NCBI GenBank assembly: GCA_023512375.1
Contig: JAILZS010000001.1
Span: 62,001-126,000 of the forward strand
From: Bacillota bacterium
Lineage (GTDB): Bacteria > Bacillota > Sulfobacillia > JAJZYS01 > JAILZS01
Length of the DNA: 64,000 nt
Reading direction: 5' to 3'
The translations under genes and the position numbers were made by a program. The notes below the pieces were generated by a model. That model ran no database searches. It was not told where the DNA came from and was given only the letters and a program-made list of their open reading frames with translations. Shown here one piece after another: positions 51,808-59,763 of this stretch (position 1 is the first letter of the stretch; every line of letters begins with the position of its first letter).

Positions 51808-52599
51808 GTGCTCCTGGCGGTCGACATCGGCAACACGGAGGTCGTCCTGGGCCTCTTCCAGGGCGAGCGCCTGGCACGTCACTGGCGGCTTTCGGCCGAC
51901 CCGCGCCGTACGCCCGACGAATACGGCGTGTTCGTGCGCGCCCTGTTCGAGGCGGCGGGGGTGGACAGGGGCGAGGTGACGGCGGTGGCGATCGCCTCCG
52001 TCGTCCCGCCCCTCCTCACGGTGTGGCGAGAGGCATGCGCCGACCTGTTCGGCCTGTTCCCCTACGTGTACGGGGAGGACGGCGACTTCGGCATCGAGGT
52101 GCGCGTGGACATGCCCGCCCGGGAGGTGGGGAGCGACATCCTCTGCAACGCCGTCGCCGCCCGCCGCCTGTGCGGCGCCCCGGCCGTGGCCGTGGACTTC
52201 GGCACGGCCCTCACGGTGGACGCCGTGGCCGCCGACGGCGCCTACGTGGGCAGCGCCATCGCACCGGGCATCGTCACGGCGGCGGAGGCGCTGGCCCGCA
52301 AGGCAGCCAAGCTGCCGCGCATCGAGTACGCGCCGCCGGCGCGCGCCATCGGCACGAGCACGGTGGAGGCGATGCAGTCGGGGCTCATCCTAGGCTTCGC
52401 CGGCCAGGTGGACGGTCTGGTGCGACGGGTGCGGGCGGAGCTCGGGGCACCCGCCGCCCCGGTGGTGGCGACGGGCCCCCTGGCGCCGCTCATGGCCCAG
52501 GTATGCGAGACGATCGACCGCGTGGAGCCGTGGCTCACCCTCTTCGGCCTCGCCCATGTGGCCGGCCGCCGGGGCGGTGCGGGGGGGCGGACGGCGTGA
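51808..52599 (+). CDS. coaX: Type III pantothenate kinase CoaX
   Basis: 263 aa. The ASKHA-fold phosphate motif is VLLAVDIGNTEVVLGLF, with AIASVVPPL, AVAVDFGTALTVDAV and GSAIAPGIVTAAEAL, all CoaX signatures. The enzyme makes 4'-phosphopantothenate, the first step of coenzyme A synthesis. GTG 51808 starts the conserved domain. The stop overlaps recD2 by 4 bp (GTGA). Confidence 0.94.
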   Translation: MLLAVDIGNTEVVLGLFQGERLARHWRLSADPRRTPDEYGVFVRALFEAAGVDRGEVTAVAIASVVPPLLTVWREACADLFGLFPYVYGEDGDFGIEVRVDMPAREVGSDILCNAVAARRLCGAPAVAVDFGTALTVDAVAADGAYVGSAIAPGIVTAAEALARKAAKLPRIEYAPPARAIGTSTVEAMQSGLILGFAGQVDGLVRRVRAELGAPAAPVVATGPLAPLMAQVCETIDRVEPWLTLFGLAHVAGRRGGAGGRTA

Positions 52600-54797
52600 C
52601 CCTGGAGGGCGAGGTGGAGCGCGTCACCTTCCACAACCCCGCCAACGGCTATACCGTCCTGCGCCTGCGGGCGGGCGGGGAACGGGTGACGGTGGTGGGG
52701 CGCTTCTCCGCCGTCTCCGTGGGCGAGCGCCTGCGCGTGCACGGCGACATGGTGGAGCACCCCACCTACGGCAGCCAGTTCCGGGCCGAGGCGTACGAGA
52801 CGTTCGTCCCCACCACGGTGGAGGGCATCGAGGCCTATCTGGGGAGCGGGGTGATCAAGGGCGTCGGCCCCGCCCTGGCCCGCCGCCTGGTGGCCGAGTT
52901 CGGCGCCCGCACCTTGGAGGTGATCGAACAGAGCCCCGCCCGTCTGCGCAAGGTGCCGGGCGTGGGCGCGGCCAAGGCGGCGGCCATCCGGGAGCGCGTC
53001 ATGGCCACGCGCGAGGCGCGCGAGGTGTTCATCTTCCTCGAGGGGCACGGCATCACCCCGGCCATGGCGCAGCGCATCTACGACCAGTACGGTCCCGGCG
53101 CCGTCGCCTTGGTGCGGGAGAACCCCTATCGCCTGGCGGAAGAGGTGCGGGGCATCGGCTTTCGCATCGCCGACCGCATCGCGCGCAGCGTCGGCTTCGA
53201 CCTCGCCTCGCCGGCACGGGCTCGGGCCGCCTGCGAGTACCTCCTGTCGGAGGCGCGCGACGCCGGGCATTGCTTCCTCCCGCGCAGCGTGCTGGCGGTC
53301 CGGCTGGCGGAGCTCTTGCGAGAAGGGACGGGGGAGGAGGCCCAGGGGGAGAGGGAGCCGGAGGCTCTCGACCTCGACGCCGTCCTCGACGGCCTGCGCC
53401 TCATGGGGCGGGTGGTGGTGGAGCCCATCTCCGGCCCGGACGGCGGCGAGGACGCGGCCGTCTTCCTCTCCTCCGTCCATCGCCAGGAGGTGACCGCCGC
53501 CCAGGGGCTGGCGCGGCTCCTGGCGGCGGAGCGGGAGGGGGAGAGGCCGGCCGCCGACTTCGCTGCGGCCAGCGGCCTCGTCTTGAGCGAGGAGCAGATG
53601 CGGGCGGTGGCGAGCGCCTTCGCCCACCGCCTGTTCGTGCTCACGGGGGGACCGGGCACGGGCAAGACCACGGTGCTGCGCACGCTCCTCGACGCCTTGG
53701 AGGCGCACCGCGAGCCCTACCTCCTGGCCGCGCCCACCGGCCGGGCCGCCAAGCGGCTGGCGGAGACCACCGGGCGCAGCGCGCGCACTCTGCACCGCCT
53801 GCTCGAGTACGGCGGGCGGGGCGAGCAGGGGCGCATCTTCGGGCGCGACCGGGACAACCCCCTGCCGCCCTGCACGGTGATCGTGGACGAGGCGTCCATG
53901 GTGGACCTGTGGCTGTTCGCCCACCTGGTCGAGGCCCTGCCGGCAGGGGGGCGGCTCGTGCTGGTGGGGGACAAGGACCAGCTGCCGTCGGTGGGGGCGG
54001 GCAACGTGCTGCGCGACCTCATCGCCTCGCGGGTGGTGCCCATGGCCGCCCTCACCCGCATCTACCGGCAGGAGGCGGGAAGCCGCATCGTGGAGAGCGC
54101 CCACGCCATCCTGCAAGGGCGGATGCCCCGGTTCACGCCCCCCGACGGCGAGTTCACCCTGGACGAGACCCCCGACCCCGAGGCGTGCGCCGCCCGCGTC
54201 ACCTCTCTCGCCCTGGCCCTGGGCAGCATGGACAACGTCCAGGTCCTCACGCCCATGCGCCGCGGGCCGGCGGGTGTGGAGGCGCTCAACCTGCGCCTGC
54301 AGGCGGCGCTCAACCCGCCCGCCCCGGGGCGGCCGGAGGTGAACGTGCGGGGGGCGCCGCTTCGGGTGGGGGACAAGGTGATGCAGATCCGCAACAACTA
54401 CGCGAAGGCCGTGTTCAACGGCGACAGCGGCACGGTGGTGGCGATCGACCCGGCCGAGCCCACCGTCACGGTGCGCTACCCGGAGCCCGAGGCGGACCGT
54501 GACGTCGTGTACGCCGGACGGGAGCTGGACGAGATCACCCTCGCCTACGCCGTCTCCGTCCACAAGTCGCAGGGGAGCGAGTACCCGGCCGTGGTCCTGG
54601 CCATGCTCACACAGCACTACATGCTCCTGCAGCGAAACCTGCTCTACACGGCGGTGACGCGCGCCAAGACGCGCGTGGCCATCGTCGGCCAGCGCCGGGC
54701 CGTGGCCATGGCGGTGCGCAACAACCGCGTGGCCGAGCGCCACACCCGCCTGAGGGAGAGGCTGGGCCAGGCGGTGGCCGAGGCGGGGGCGACCTGA
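52596..54797 (+). CDS. recD2: ATP-dependent DNA helicase RecD2
   Basis: 733 aa. The N-terminal region (FHNPANGYTVLRL; then helix-hairpin-helix GVIKGVGPALARRLV and KVPGVGAAKAAAI) is typical of RecD2 and absent from RecD. The helicase core has Walker A TGGPGTGKTTVLRTLLD near residue 350, APTGRAAKRLAETTGRSART, Walker B VIVDEASMVD and VHKSQGSEYPAVVL at motif VI. RecD2 is a stand-alone 5'-3' helicase for repair when RecBC is absent. GTG overlaps coaX. Confidence 0.95.
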   Translation: MTLEGEVERVTFHNPANGYTVLRLRAGGERVTVVGRFSAVSVGERLRVHGDMVEHPTYGSQFRAEAYETFVPTTVEGIEAYLGSGVIKGVGPALARRLVAEFGARTLEVIEQSPARLRKVPGVGAAKAAAIRERVMATREAREVFIFLEGHGITPAMAQRIYDQYGPGAVALVRENPYRLAEEVRGIGFRIADRIARSVGFDLASPARARAACEYLLSEARDAGHCFLPRSVLAVRLAELLREGTGEEAQGEREPEALDLDAVLDGLRLMGRVVVEPISGPDGGEDAAVFLSSVHRQEVTAAQGLARLLAAEREGERPAADFAAASGLVLSEEQMRAVASAFAHRLFVLTGGPGTGKTTVLRTLLDALEAHREPYLLAAPTGRAAKRLAETTGRSARTLHRLLEYGGRGEQGRIFGRDRDNPLPPCTVIVDEASMVDLWLFAHLVEALPAGGRLVLVGDKDQLPSVGAGNVLRDLIASRVVPMAALTRIYRQEAGSRIVESAHAILQGRMPRFTPPDGEFTLDETPDPEACAARVTSLALALGSMDNVQVLTPMRRGPAGVEALNLRLQAALNPPAPGRPEVNVRGAPLRVGDKVMQIRNNYAKAVFNGDSGTVVAIDPAEPTVTVRYPEPEADRDVVYAGRELDEITLAYAVSVHKSQGSEYPAVVLAMLTQHYMLLQRNLLYTAVTRAKTRVAIVGQRRAVAMAVRNNRVAERHTRLRERLGQAVAEAGAT

Positions 54798-54839
54798 GGG
54801 GATCCGCCGACGGGACCGACCGGAAAGGGGAGAGCGAGC

Positions 54840-56003
54840 GTGTCCGCCGATTTCTACCGATTCGATGCCATGCTCACGCTCGAGGAGCGGCAGGTGCGCG
54901 ACGCGGTGCGGGAGTTCGTCGAGCGGGAGGTGCGCCCCGTCATCGGCGCCTGTTGGCGCGAGGGGCGTTTTCCCATCGAGCTCGTGCCGCGCATGGCGGA
55001 GCTGGGGCTCTTCGGCCCCACGTTGCCCGAGCGCTACGGCGGCCTCGACCTGGGGGCGATCCCGTACGGCCTCATGATGCTGGAGCTGGAGCGCGGCGAC
55101 AGCGGCCTGCGCTCGTTCGCCTCCGTGCAGGGGGCGCTCGCCATGTACGCCATCTACCGCTACGGCTCGGAGGAGCAGCGCCAGCGCTGGCTTCCCGCCA
55201 TGGCGCGAGGGGAGAGGATCGGCTGCTTCGGCCTCACCGAGCCGGACGCCGGCTCCGACCCCGGCGCCATGCGCACGCGCGCCCGGCGCGACGGCGACGC
55301 CTACGTCCTGGACGGCGCCAAGCGCTGGATCACGAACGGCAGCATCGCCGACGTGGCGGTGGTTTGGGCGCGCGACGACGAGGGCGAGGTGGCGGGCTTC
55401 CTCGTGGAGCGCGGCACGCCGGGGTTCAGCGCGCCGGAGATCGAGACCAAGGCGTCCATGCGCGCCTCGGTCACCTCCGAGCTCGTGCTCGAGGGCGTAC
55501 GCGTGCCCGCCGACCAGCGCCTGCCGGGGGCGCGGGGCCTGGGGGCGCCGCTCTCCTGCCTGACGCAGGCGCGCTACGGCATCGCCTGGGGGGCCCTGGG
55601 CGCGGCCATCGCCTGCTACGAGGAGGCGCTCGCCTACACGAAGGAGCGCCTCTCCTTCGGGCGCCCGATCGCCGCCGCCCAGCTCACCCAGGAGCGGCTG
55701 GTGGACATGCTCGCCCGCATCGTGCGCGGCCAGCTCCTGGTCCACCGCCTGGGCCAGCTCAAGGACGCGGGCCAGATGACGTATCCCCAGGTGTCGCTGG
55801 CAAAGCGGGAGAACGCCCGTGCCGCCCTGGAGGTGGCGCGCATGGCGCGCGAGCTTCTGGGCGGCAACGGCATCTCCACCGAGTACGGTGCCTTCCGCCA
55901 CATGGCCAACCTGGAGACGGTGGACACGTATGAGGGCACGTACGAGATCCACACCCTCATCGTGGGGCGGGAGATCACGGGCGAGGGGGCCTTCGGCCGC
56001 TGA
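54840..56003 (+). CDS. Acyl-CoA dehydrogenase, glutaryl-CoA dehydrogenase-like
   Basis: 387 aa. FAD-binding blocks are CFGLTEPDAGSDPGAMRT and KRWITNGSIADVAVVWARD. The catalytic Glu lies in VDTYEGTYEIHTLIVGREI, at the position used by GcdH-type enzymes. GNGISTEYGAFRHMANLETV is also GcdH-like. It would oxidise glutaryl- or a short acyl-CoA. No ETF or other catabolic genes are beside it. GTG follows AAAGGGGAG. Confidence 0.85.
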   Translation: MSADFYRFDAMLTLEERQVRDAVREFVEREVRPVIGACWREGRFPIELVPRMAELGLFGPTLPERYGGLDLGAIPYGLMMLELERGDSGLRSFASVQGALAMYAIYRYGSEEQRQRWLPAMARGERIGCFGLTEPDAGSDPGAMRTRARRDGDAYVLDGAKRWITNGSIADVAVVWARDDEGEVAGFLVERGTPGFSAPEIETKASMRASVTSELVLEGVRVPADQRLPGARGLGAPLSCLTQARYGIAWGALGAAIACYEEALAYTKERLSFGRPIAAAQLTQERLVDMLARIVRGQLLVHRLGQLKDAGQMTYPQVSLAKRENARAALEVARMARELLGGNGISTEYGAFRHMANLETVDTYEGTYEIHTLIVGREITGEGAFGR

Positions 56004-56005
56004 AG

Positions 56006-56022
56006 GGCGGCGCTACGCCGCC
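56006..56022. terminator. Small hairpin across convergent stops
   Basis: GGCGGCG and CGCCGCC pair around CTA. The loop includes the stop codon of the minus-strand gene, only 10 bp from the plus-strand stop. Possible two-way terminator; no T tract. Confidence 0.4.
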
Positions 56023-56774
56023 TGCCCGGGCCGACGGTAGCCGGCGCGCCGCAAAAGGTCGCCCACCGTCGTCACCGTGTACCCCTGGGCCCGCAGCATG
56101 GGGAGGAGGCGGCGCACCGCCTCCACCGTGGCGCTGCGGTCGCCGCCCCCGTCGTGGAAGATGACGATCCGACCCGGGGCCATCTGGCGCATGGCGCGCT
56201 GCACCAAGGCGTCGGGGCTCTGGCGCAGGTAGTCCCGGGTGTCGACGCTCCACTGCACGATGACGTAGCCCAGGCGGCCGAGCGCCGCCCGCGCGGCCGT
56301 GTCGCCCACCCCCTGGGGCAGGCGGTACAGGGTGGGCCGGCGGCCCACCAGGCCCTGGAGGAGGTCGGCGGCCTCGTTCGCCTCCGCCGCCACCTCCTCC
56401 TCCGTGCGCCCCCTGAGGCGGATGTGGTGCATGCCGTGGTTGCCGAGCTCCATGCCGGCAGCGGCTTCCGCCCGCACCAGGTCGGGGTAGCGCGCCACCT
56501 CCTGGCCGATGAGGAAGAACGTGGCCCGGGCGCCGTTGGCCTTGAGGATGGAGAGGATCTCGGGCGTGTAGCGGGGGCTGGGGCCGTCGTCGAAGCTGAA
56601 CGCCACCACCTTGTCCGCCAGGGGGACGCCGCGCACCGTGGGCGCCAGGCGCACGGCGGAGGGAGCCGGGGCGGGCGCCCTGGCGCCGGCGGCGGGCCGG
56701 GGCGCGGCCAGGACGAGGGCAAGGGAGAGGACGGCCGACAGGCCGGACACGGTACGGACGGGCGCCGAGGACAT
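56013..56774 (-). CDS. Exported polysaccharide deacetylase (NodB homology)
   Basis: 253 aa. Signal peptide (VLSLALVLAAPRPAAGARAP). Motif 1 VAFSFDDGPSPRYTPEIL, motif 2 ELGNHGMHHIRLRG (H-x3-H type), motif 3 TLYRLPQGVGDT and motif 5 RIVIFHDGGGDRSATVE are present, so a metal-dependent CE4 deacetylase. Likely substrate peptidoglycan or another N-acetyl polysaccharide. ATG 56774 after CGAGGAGGCG. Encoded just after the Cys-rich protein on the same strand? No: it lies downstream of it, 135 bp away. Confidence 0.9.
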   Translation of the reverse strand: MSSAPVRTVSGLSAVLSLALVLAAPRPAAGARAPAPAPSAVRLAPTVRGVPLADKVVAFSFDDGPSPRYTPEILSILKANGARATFFLIGQEVARYPDLVRAEAAAGMELGNHGMHHIRLRGRTEEEVAAEANEAADLLQGLVGRRPTLYRLPQGVGDTAARAALGRLGYVIVQWSVDTRDYLRQSPDALVQRAMRQMAPGRIVIFHDGGGDRSATVEAVRRLLPMLRAQGYTVTTVGDLLRRAGYRRPGQAA

Positions 56775-56909
56775 GGCATCGCCTCCTCGGCGCCTATTCT
56801 CTCCCGGGCAAGGCGTGCTTCAGCCGCGGCTGGGGCGAGGCACGCGGGCGCGCCTGCGCGGGGTGGAACGAGGCGGCGGTAGGGGGCGGCGGCCATGCGC
56901 CCGGGCCGG

Positions 56910-57551
56910 CTACGCCTCCCCGCCCGAACCCGCCGCCCCTGACGGGTCGTCGCAGTCGCCGCTCGTGCAGTTGGGCGGGAACCCTGGCGGGCAGGGGGGC
57001 AGGCCCTGGACGGTGCATGGGGCCGGGGTGCAGAAGCCGTACGACGGCACGAGGAGCTGGACCGTGGCCACCGACTTGAGGACGAGGCAGACCGTGAGCT
57101 GGCAGCACACGCTCTTGCCGATGATGGCGCAGGGGCCGCAGGAGGTGGAGGCGATGACGCACTCCTGGGTCGTGCCGGCGGGCCCGCACAGGGTCGCGGT
57201 CTTGAGGAAGTTCACCGGCAGGGTGAGGGTGCAGGTGTGGCCGCTGGGGTCGGTGAGGGTGACGGTGAGGGTGAGGGAGACGGCGAAGGTGGCGTTGACG
57301 AAGTCGTCCACGCCCGTGGGGGTCGTCCCCACCAGGTTGCACGAGGAGGCGGTCACGGCGCAGGTGGCGGTCGTGCCGCTCTCGGCCGCGATGTCGCAGC
57401 ACGGCCCGGACGGGATGTTCGTGCACAGGTTGTTGAAGGTCTCGGTCTGGAAGCACGAGTCGTAGACCTTGGTGACCTCGATGCAATCGATCTGCGTGGG
57501 CGCCGGGCAGCCCGACGGCGGGCACGGGCCGGGCACGATGGGGCTCGACAT
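56910..57551 (-). CDS. Cys-rich spore-coat-like protein
   Basis: 213 aa with 22 cysteines (more than 10 percent) and no signal peptide. Two Cys-rich ends flank a Thr/Val-rich middle (FAVSLTLTVTLTD). The start PAPTQIDCIEVTKVYDSC recalls Cys-rich or SPOCS/DUF3794-type proteins of endospore formers, which have VxKVYDSC-like openings. The many cysteines suggest a cross-linked surface layer such as the spore coat. The similarity is from memory. ATG 57551 behind GGAAGGGAGG. It is upstream of a deacetylase gene. Confidence 0.6.
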   Translation of the reverse strand: MSSPIVPGPCPPSGCPAPTQIDCIEVTKVYDSCFQTETFNNLCTNIPSGPCCDIAAESGTTATCAVTASSCNLVGTTPTGVDDFVNATFAVSLTLTVTLTDPSGHTCTLTLPVNFLKTATLCGPAGTTQECVIASTSCGPCAIIGKSVCCQLTVCLVLKSVATVQLLVPSYGFCTPAPCTVQGLPPCPPGFPPNCTSGDCDDPSGAAGSGGEA

Positions 57552-57662
57552 CGGGATCCTCCCTTCCGCGAGACGGGGGTCGGGCCACGCCACCTCTATG
57601 TCGAGCGCGGTCGGACGGTGCGGGACGGCGCCGGTCGGCGTCTTGGGGGCCGGAAGACGGCG

Positions 57663-57691
57663 CGCCCCGGCGGGCGGATCCCGCCGGGGCG
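57663..57691 (-). terminator. Perfect 12-bp hairpin after the Dpp permease gene
   Basis: CGCCCCGGCGGG and CCCGCCGGGGCG pair around CGGAT, about 40 bp beyond the stop of the minus-strand permease gene. A good end of the permease transcript. Confidence 0.7.
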
Positions 57692-57733
57692 TCGGAGGGG
57701 AGGCGCGGGGCGCATTCGGCGCGCCCGGCGCGA

Positions 57734-58663
57734 TCACTCGACGGCGCTCAGGCCGATGCGCGGATCGAGGAGGGTGTAGACGATGTCGACGGCGATCGTG
57801 GAGGCCACCACCACCGCGCCCACCACGATCACCACCCCCTCGAGGACCGGCAGGTCGTTGGCCAGGATGGCCCCCCATGCGAGGGTGCCGAGGCCCGGGA
57901 TGCCGAACACCTGCTCGGTGACGAGGGCGCTTCCCATGAGCGTGGCCATGTCGAGGCCCGCCATCGTGACGATGGGGCGTACGGCGTTGCGCAGCACGTG
58001 GACGAAGAGGATGCGTCCCGCGCCGACGCCCTTGGCGCGCGCCGTGCGGACGTAGTCTCGCGCGTACTCCTCGAGCACGCTGGAGCGGCCCATGCGGGTG
58101 TAGTAGCCGGCACCGGTGAAGGCGAGGCTGAAGGCGGGTAGGACGAACCAGTCGGGCTGGTTCACGGCCCCGAGGGGGAAGATCGGCAGACGGAAGGCGA
58201 GGAAGTAGAGCAGGATCAGGCCGAGCCAGAAGGAGGGCATGGTGAGGCCCAGGGTGGCCACCACGCTGGCCAGGCCGTCGATGGCCGTCCCCTGGCGCAG
58301 GGCGGCGATGAGGCCGAGCGTCACGCCGATGAGGAGTTCGCCCACAACCGCCGCCACCACGAGCTCCACCGTGTAGGGCAGGGCGTCCCCCAGCGCCTGG
58401 GCCACCGGCTGGTTCGTGCCGTAGTTGACCCCGAAGTCGCCGTGGGCGAGGCCCCACACGTAGTGCGCGTATTGCACGGGCAGCGGGCGATCGAGGCCGA
58501 GCTGGCGCCGGATGCTGGCCACCACCTGGGCCGGGGCGTTGCGCCCTGCGATCGCCCGGGCGGGGTTGATCGGCATCACGTAGCCGATGACGAACACCAG
58601 CGTGACGATGCCGAGCATGACCCCGACACCGCTCAACAGGCGGCGCACGACGAACCGGAACAT
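57734..58663 (-). CDS. Peptide/oligosaccharide ABC permease, DppB type
   Basis: 309 aa, six membrane segments. MFRFVVRRLLSGVGVMLGI, the periplasmic region RRQLGLDRPLPVQYAHYVWG then GDFGVNYGTNQPVAQAL, and EYARDYVRTARAKGVGAGRI (the EAA loop) are the DppB/OppB signature. It follows the DppC-type gene by 24 bp. Substrate cannot be read from the permease; neighbours suggest an amino-sugar compound. ATP-binding genes are not in the window. Confidence 0.9.
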   Translation of the reverse strand: MFRFVVRRLLSGVGVMLGIVTLVFVIGYVMPINPARAIAGRNAPAQVVASIRRQLGLDRPLPVQYAHYVWGLAHGDFGVNYGTNQPVAQALGDALPYTVELVVAAVVGELLIGVTLGLIAALRQGTAIDGLASVVATLGLTMPSFWLGLILLYFLAFRLPIFPLGAVNQPDWFVLPAFSLAFTGAGYYTRMGRSSVLEEYARDYVRTARAKGVGAGRILFVHVLRNAVRPIVTMAGLDMATLMGSALVTEQVFGIPGLGTLAWGAILANDLPVLEGVVIVVGAVVVASTIAVDIVYTLLDPRIGLSAVE

Positions 58664-58687
58664 GGCCGGCCCCCCATGGCGCGCGGG

Positions 58688-59596
58688 CTACGCGCGCATC
58701 TCCATGGCGTCCCTGAGCGCGTCTCCCAGGAGGTTGAAGCCGAGGACGGACAGCCCGAGCGTCGCGCCCGGCACGATCATGAGCCGGGGGGCGCTCGTCA
58801 GGTACTGGCTGCCGGCGGCGATCATGTTGCCCCAGGAGGGCGCGGGCGGCTGGACGCCGATGCCGATGAAACCGAGCGAGGCGGTGAAGGTGGCCGTCGT
58901 CGAGAACTCAAGCGTCATGTACACGACGGCCGTGCCCCACACCTGGCGCATGACGTGCCGCCATAGCGTGCGGGCGTGCGTGGCCCCCATGGCGCGGGCC
59001 GCCTCGACGAACTCGAGCCCCTTCACCGCCAGCACCTCGGCGCGCACGATGCGCGCCAGGTAGAACCAGTTCACTGCCCCGATGATGAGGATGAGGGTCA
59101 GGGGCGAAGGGCGCATGACCAGCGCCAGGAAGGCGGCGAGGAGGACCGTGGGCACGGCGAGGAGGACCTCCGTCACGCGCATGAGGACGGCGTCCACCCA
59201 GCCGCCGTAGTAGCCGGCCAAGCCGCCGAACAGGGTGCCCACCGCCGTCGCCAGGAGGTTGGCCAGGAGCGCGATCGCCAGCGTGTTGCGCGTGCCCCAG
59301 AGGAGGCGGCTGAGAAGGTCGCGGCCGAGCTCGTCCGTCCCCAGGGGAAAGGCGGCGCTGGGCCCGAGCGGCGCGCCGTCGGGGGCGAGGCCGTTGGGGA
59401 ACTGGTAGTAGGGCGAGTGGGGGGCAAGGACCGGGGCAAGGAGCGCCACGGCCACGAAGGCGAGGGTGATGGCGAGGCCGAGCGCGCCGAGCGGTCGGCG
59501 CCTGAGCCGCCGCCACACCCGCAGGGCCGAGGGCGCGCCGGCGTCGGCGTCCGGGAAGCCGGGCGCGGCCACCGACCCGGCGGCGCGCATGGGCAC
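58688..59596 (-). CDS. Peptide/oligosaccharide ABC permease, DppC type
   Basis: 302 aa. RRRPLGALGLAITLAFVAVA, then HSPYYQFPNGLAPDGAPLGP and FPLGTDELGRDLLSRLLWGT are hallmark DppC/OppC sequences. The EAA loop is FVEAARAMGATHARTLWRHV. GTG 59596 or ATG 59590 starts it, behind GAAGGAGGG. The order C then B is reversed from the usual dpp order. It is driven from a strong promoter at 59705-59732. Confidence 0.9.
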   Translation of the reverse strand: MPMRAAGSVAAPGFPDADAGAPSALRVWRRLRRRPLGALGLAITLAFVAVALLAPVLAPHSPYYQFPNGLAPDGAPLGPSAAFPLGTDELGRDLLSRLLWGTRNTLAIALLANLLATAVGTLFGGLAGYYGGWVDAVLMRVTEVLLAVPTVLLAAFLALVMRPSPLTLILIIGAVNWFYLARIVRAEVLAVKGLEFVEAARAMGATHARTLWRHVMRQVWGTAVVYMTLEFSTTATFTASLGFIGIGVQPPAPSWGNMIAAGSQYLTSAPRLMIVPGATLGLSVLGFNLLGDALRDAMEMRA

Positions 59597-59684
59597 GATG
59601 GGCGCTCCCTCCTTCGGTGGACGCCCGGCCCGTGCGGACGCCGGCGCGGCCCGAGGGGGGAGGGCGGCCGAGGGGCCTGGGCCA

Positions 59685-59712
59685 TTGACTGCGAGGATGA
59701 CTTCAGCATAAT
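59685..59712 (+). promoter_or_regulatory. Promoter of the solute-binding protein gene
   Basis: TTGACT (-35) and CATAAT (-10) are spaced 16 bp and each match consensus at five of six positions. It faces the gene starting at 59764, with a leader near 45 nt. Its -10 overlaps the -10 of the divergent promoter. Confidence 0.7.
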
Positions 59713-59732
59713 GACCTAAGGACTTTTGTCAA
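59705..59732 (-). promoter_or_regulatory. Promoter of the Dpp-type permease genes
   Basis: On the minus strand TTGACA (-35, perfect) and TATGCT (-10, four of six) are spaced 16 bp. It points to the DppC-type gene, about 100 bp away. The -10 boxes of the two promoters share 4 bp, so they probably compete for polymerase. Confidence 0.7.
59713..59730. promoter_or_regulatory. Palindromic operator GACnnAAGnnCTTnnGTC
   Basis: GACCTAAGGACTTTTGTC reads as a perfect half-site palindrome at 12 of 18 positions. It covers the -35 and spacer of the minus promoter and sits just after the -10 of the plus promoter, so one bound dimer would block both. The GntR/HutC regulator encoded at 61484 is the natural candidate. 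Confidence 0.6.
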
Positions 59733-59763
59733 CCGCAGCGGGCGCTGCGAAAGGATGAGGGGA

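Noticed and set aside
52242-55952. 1236-residue minus-strand ORF over recD2 and the dehydrogenase gene
   Set aside because: Shadow frame: composition of a reverse complement of GC-rich coding, while recD2 has all helicase motifs.
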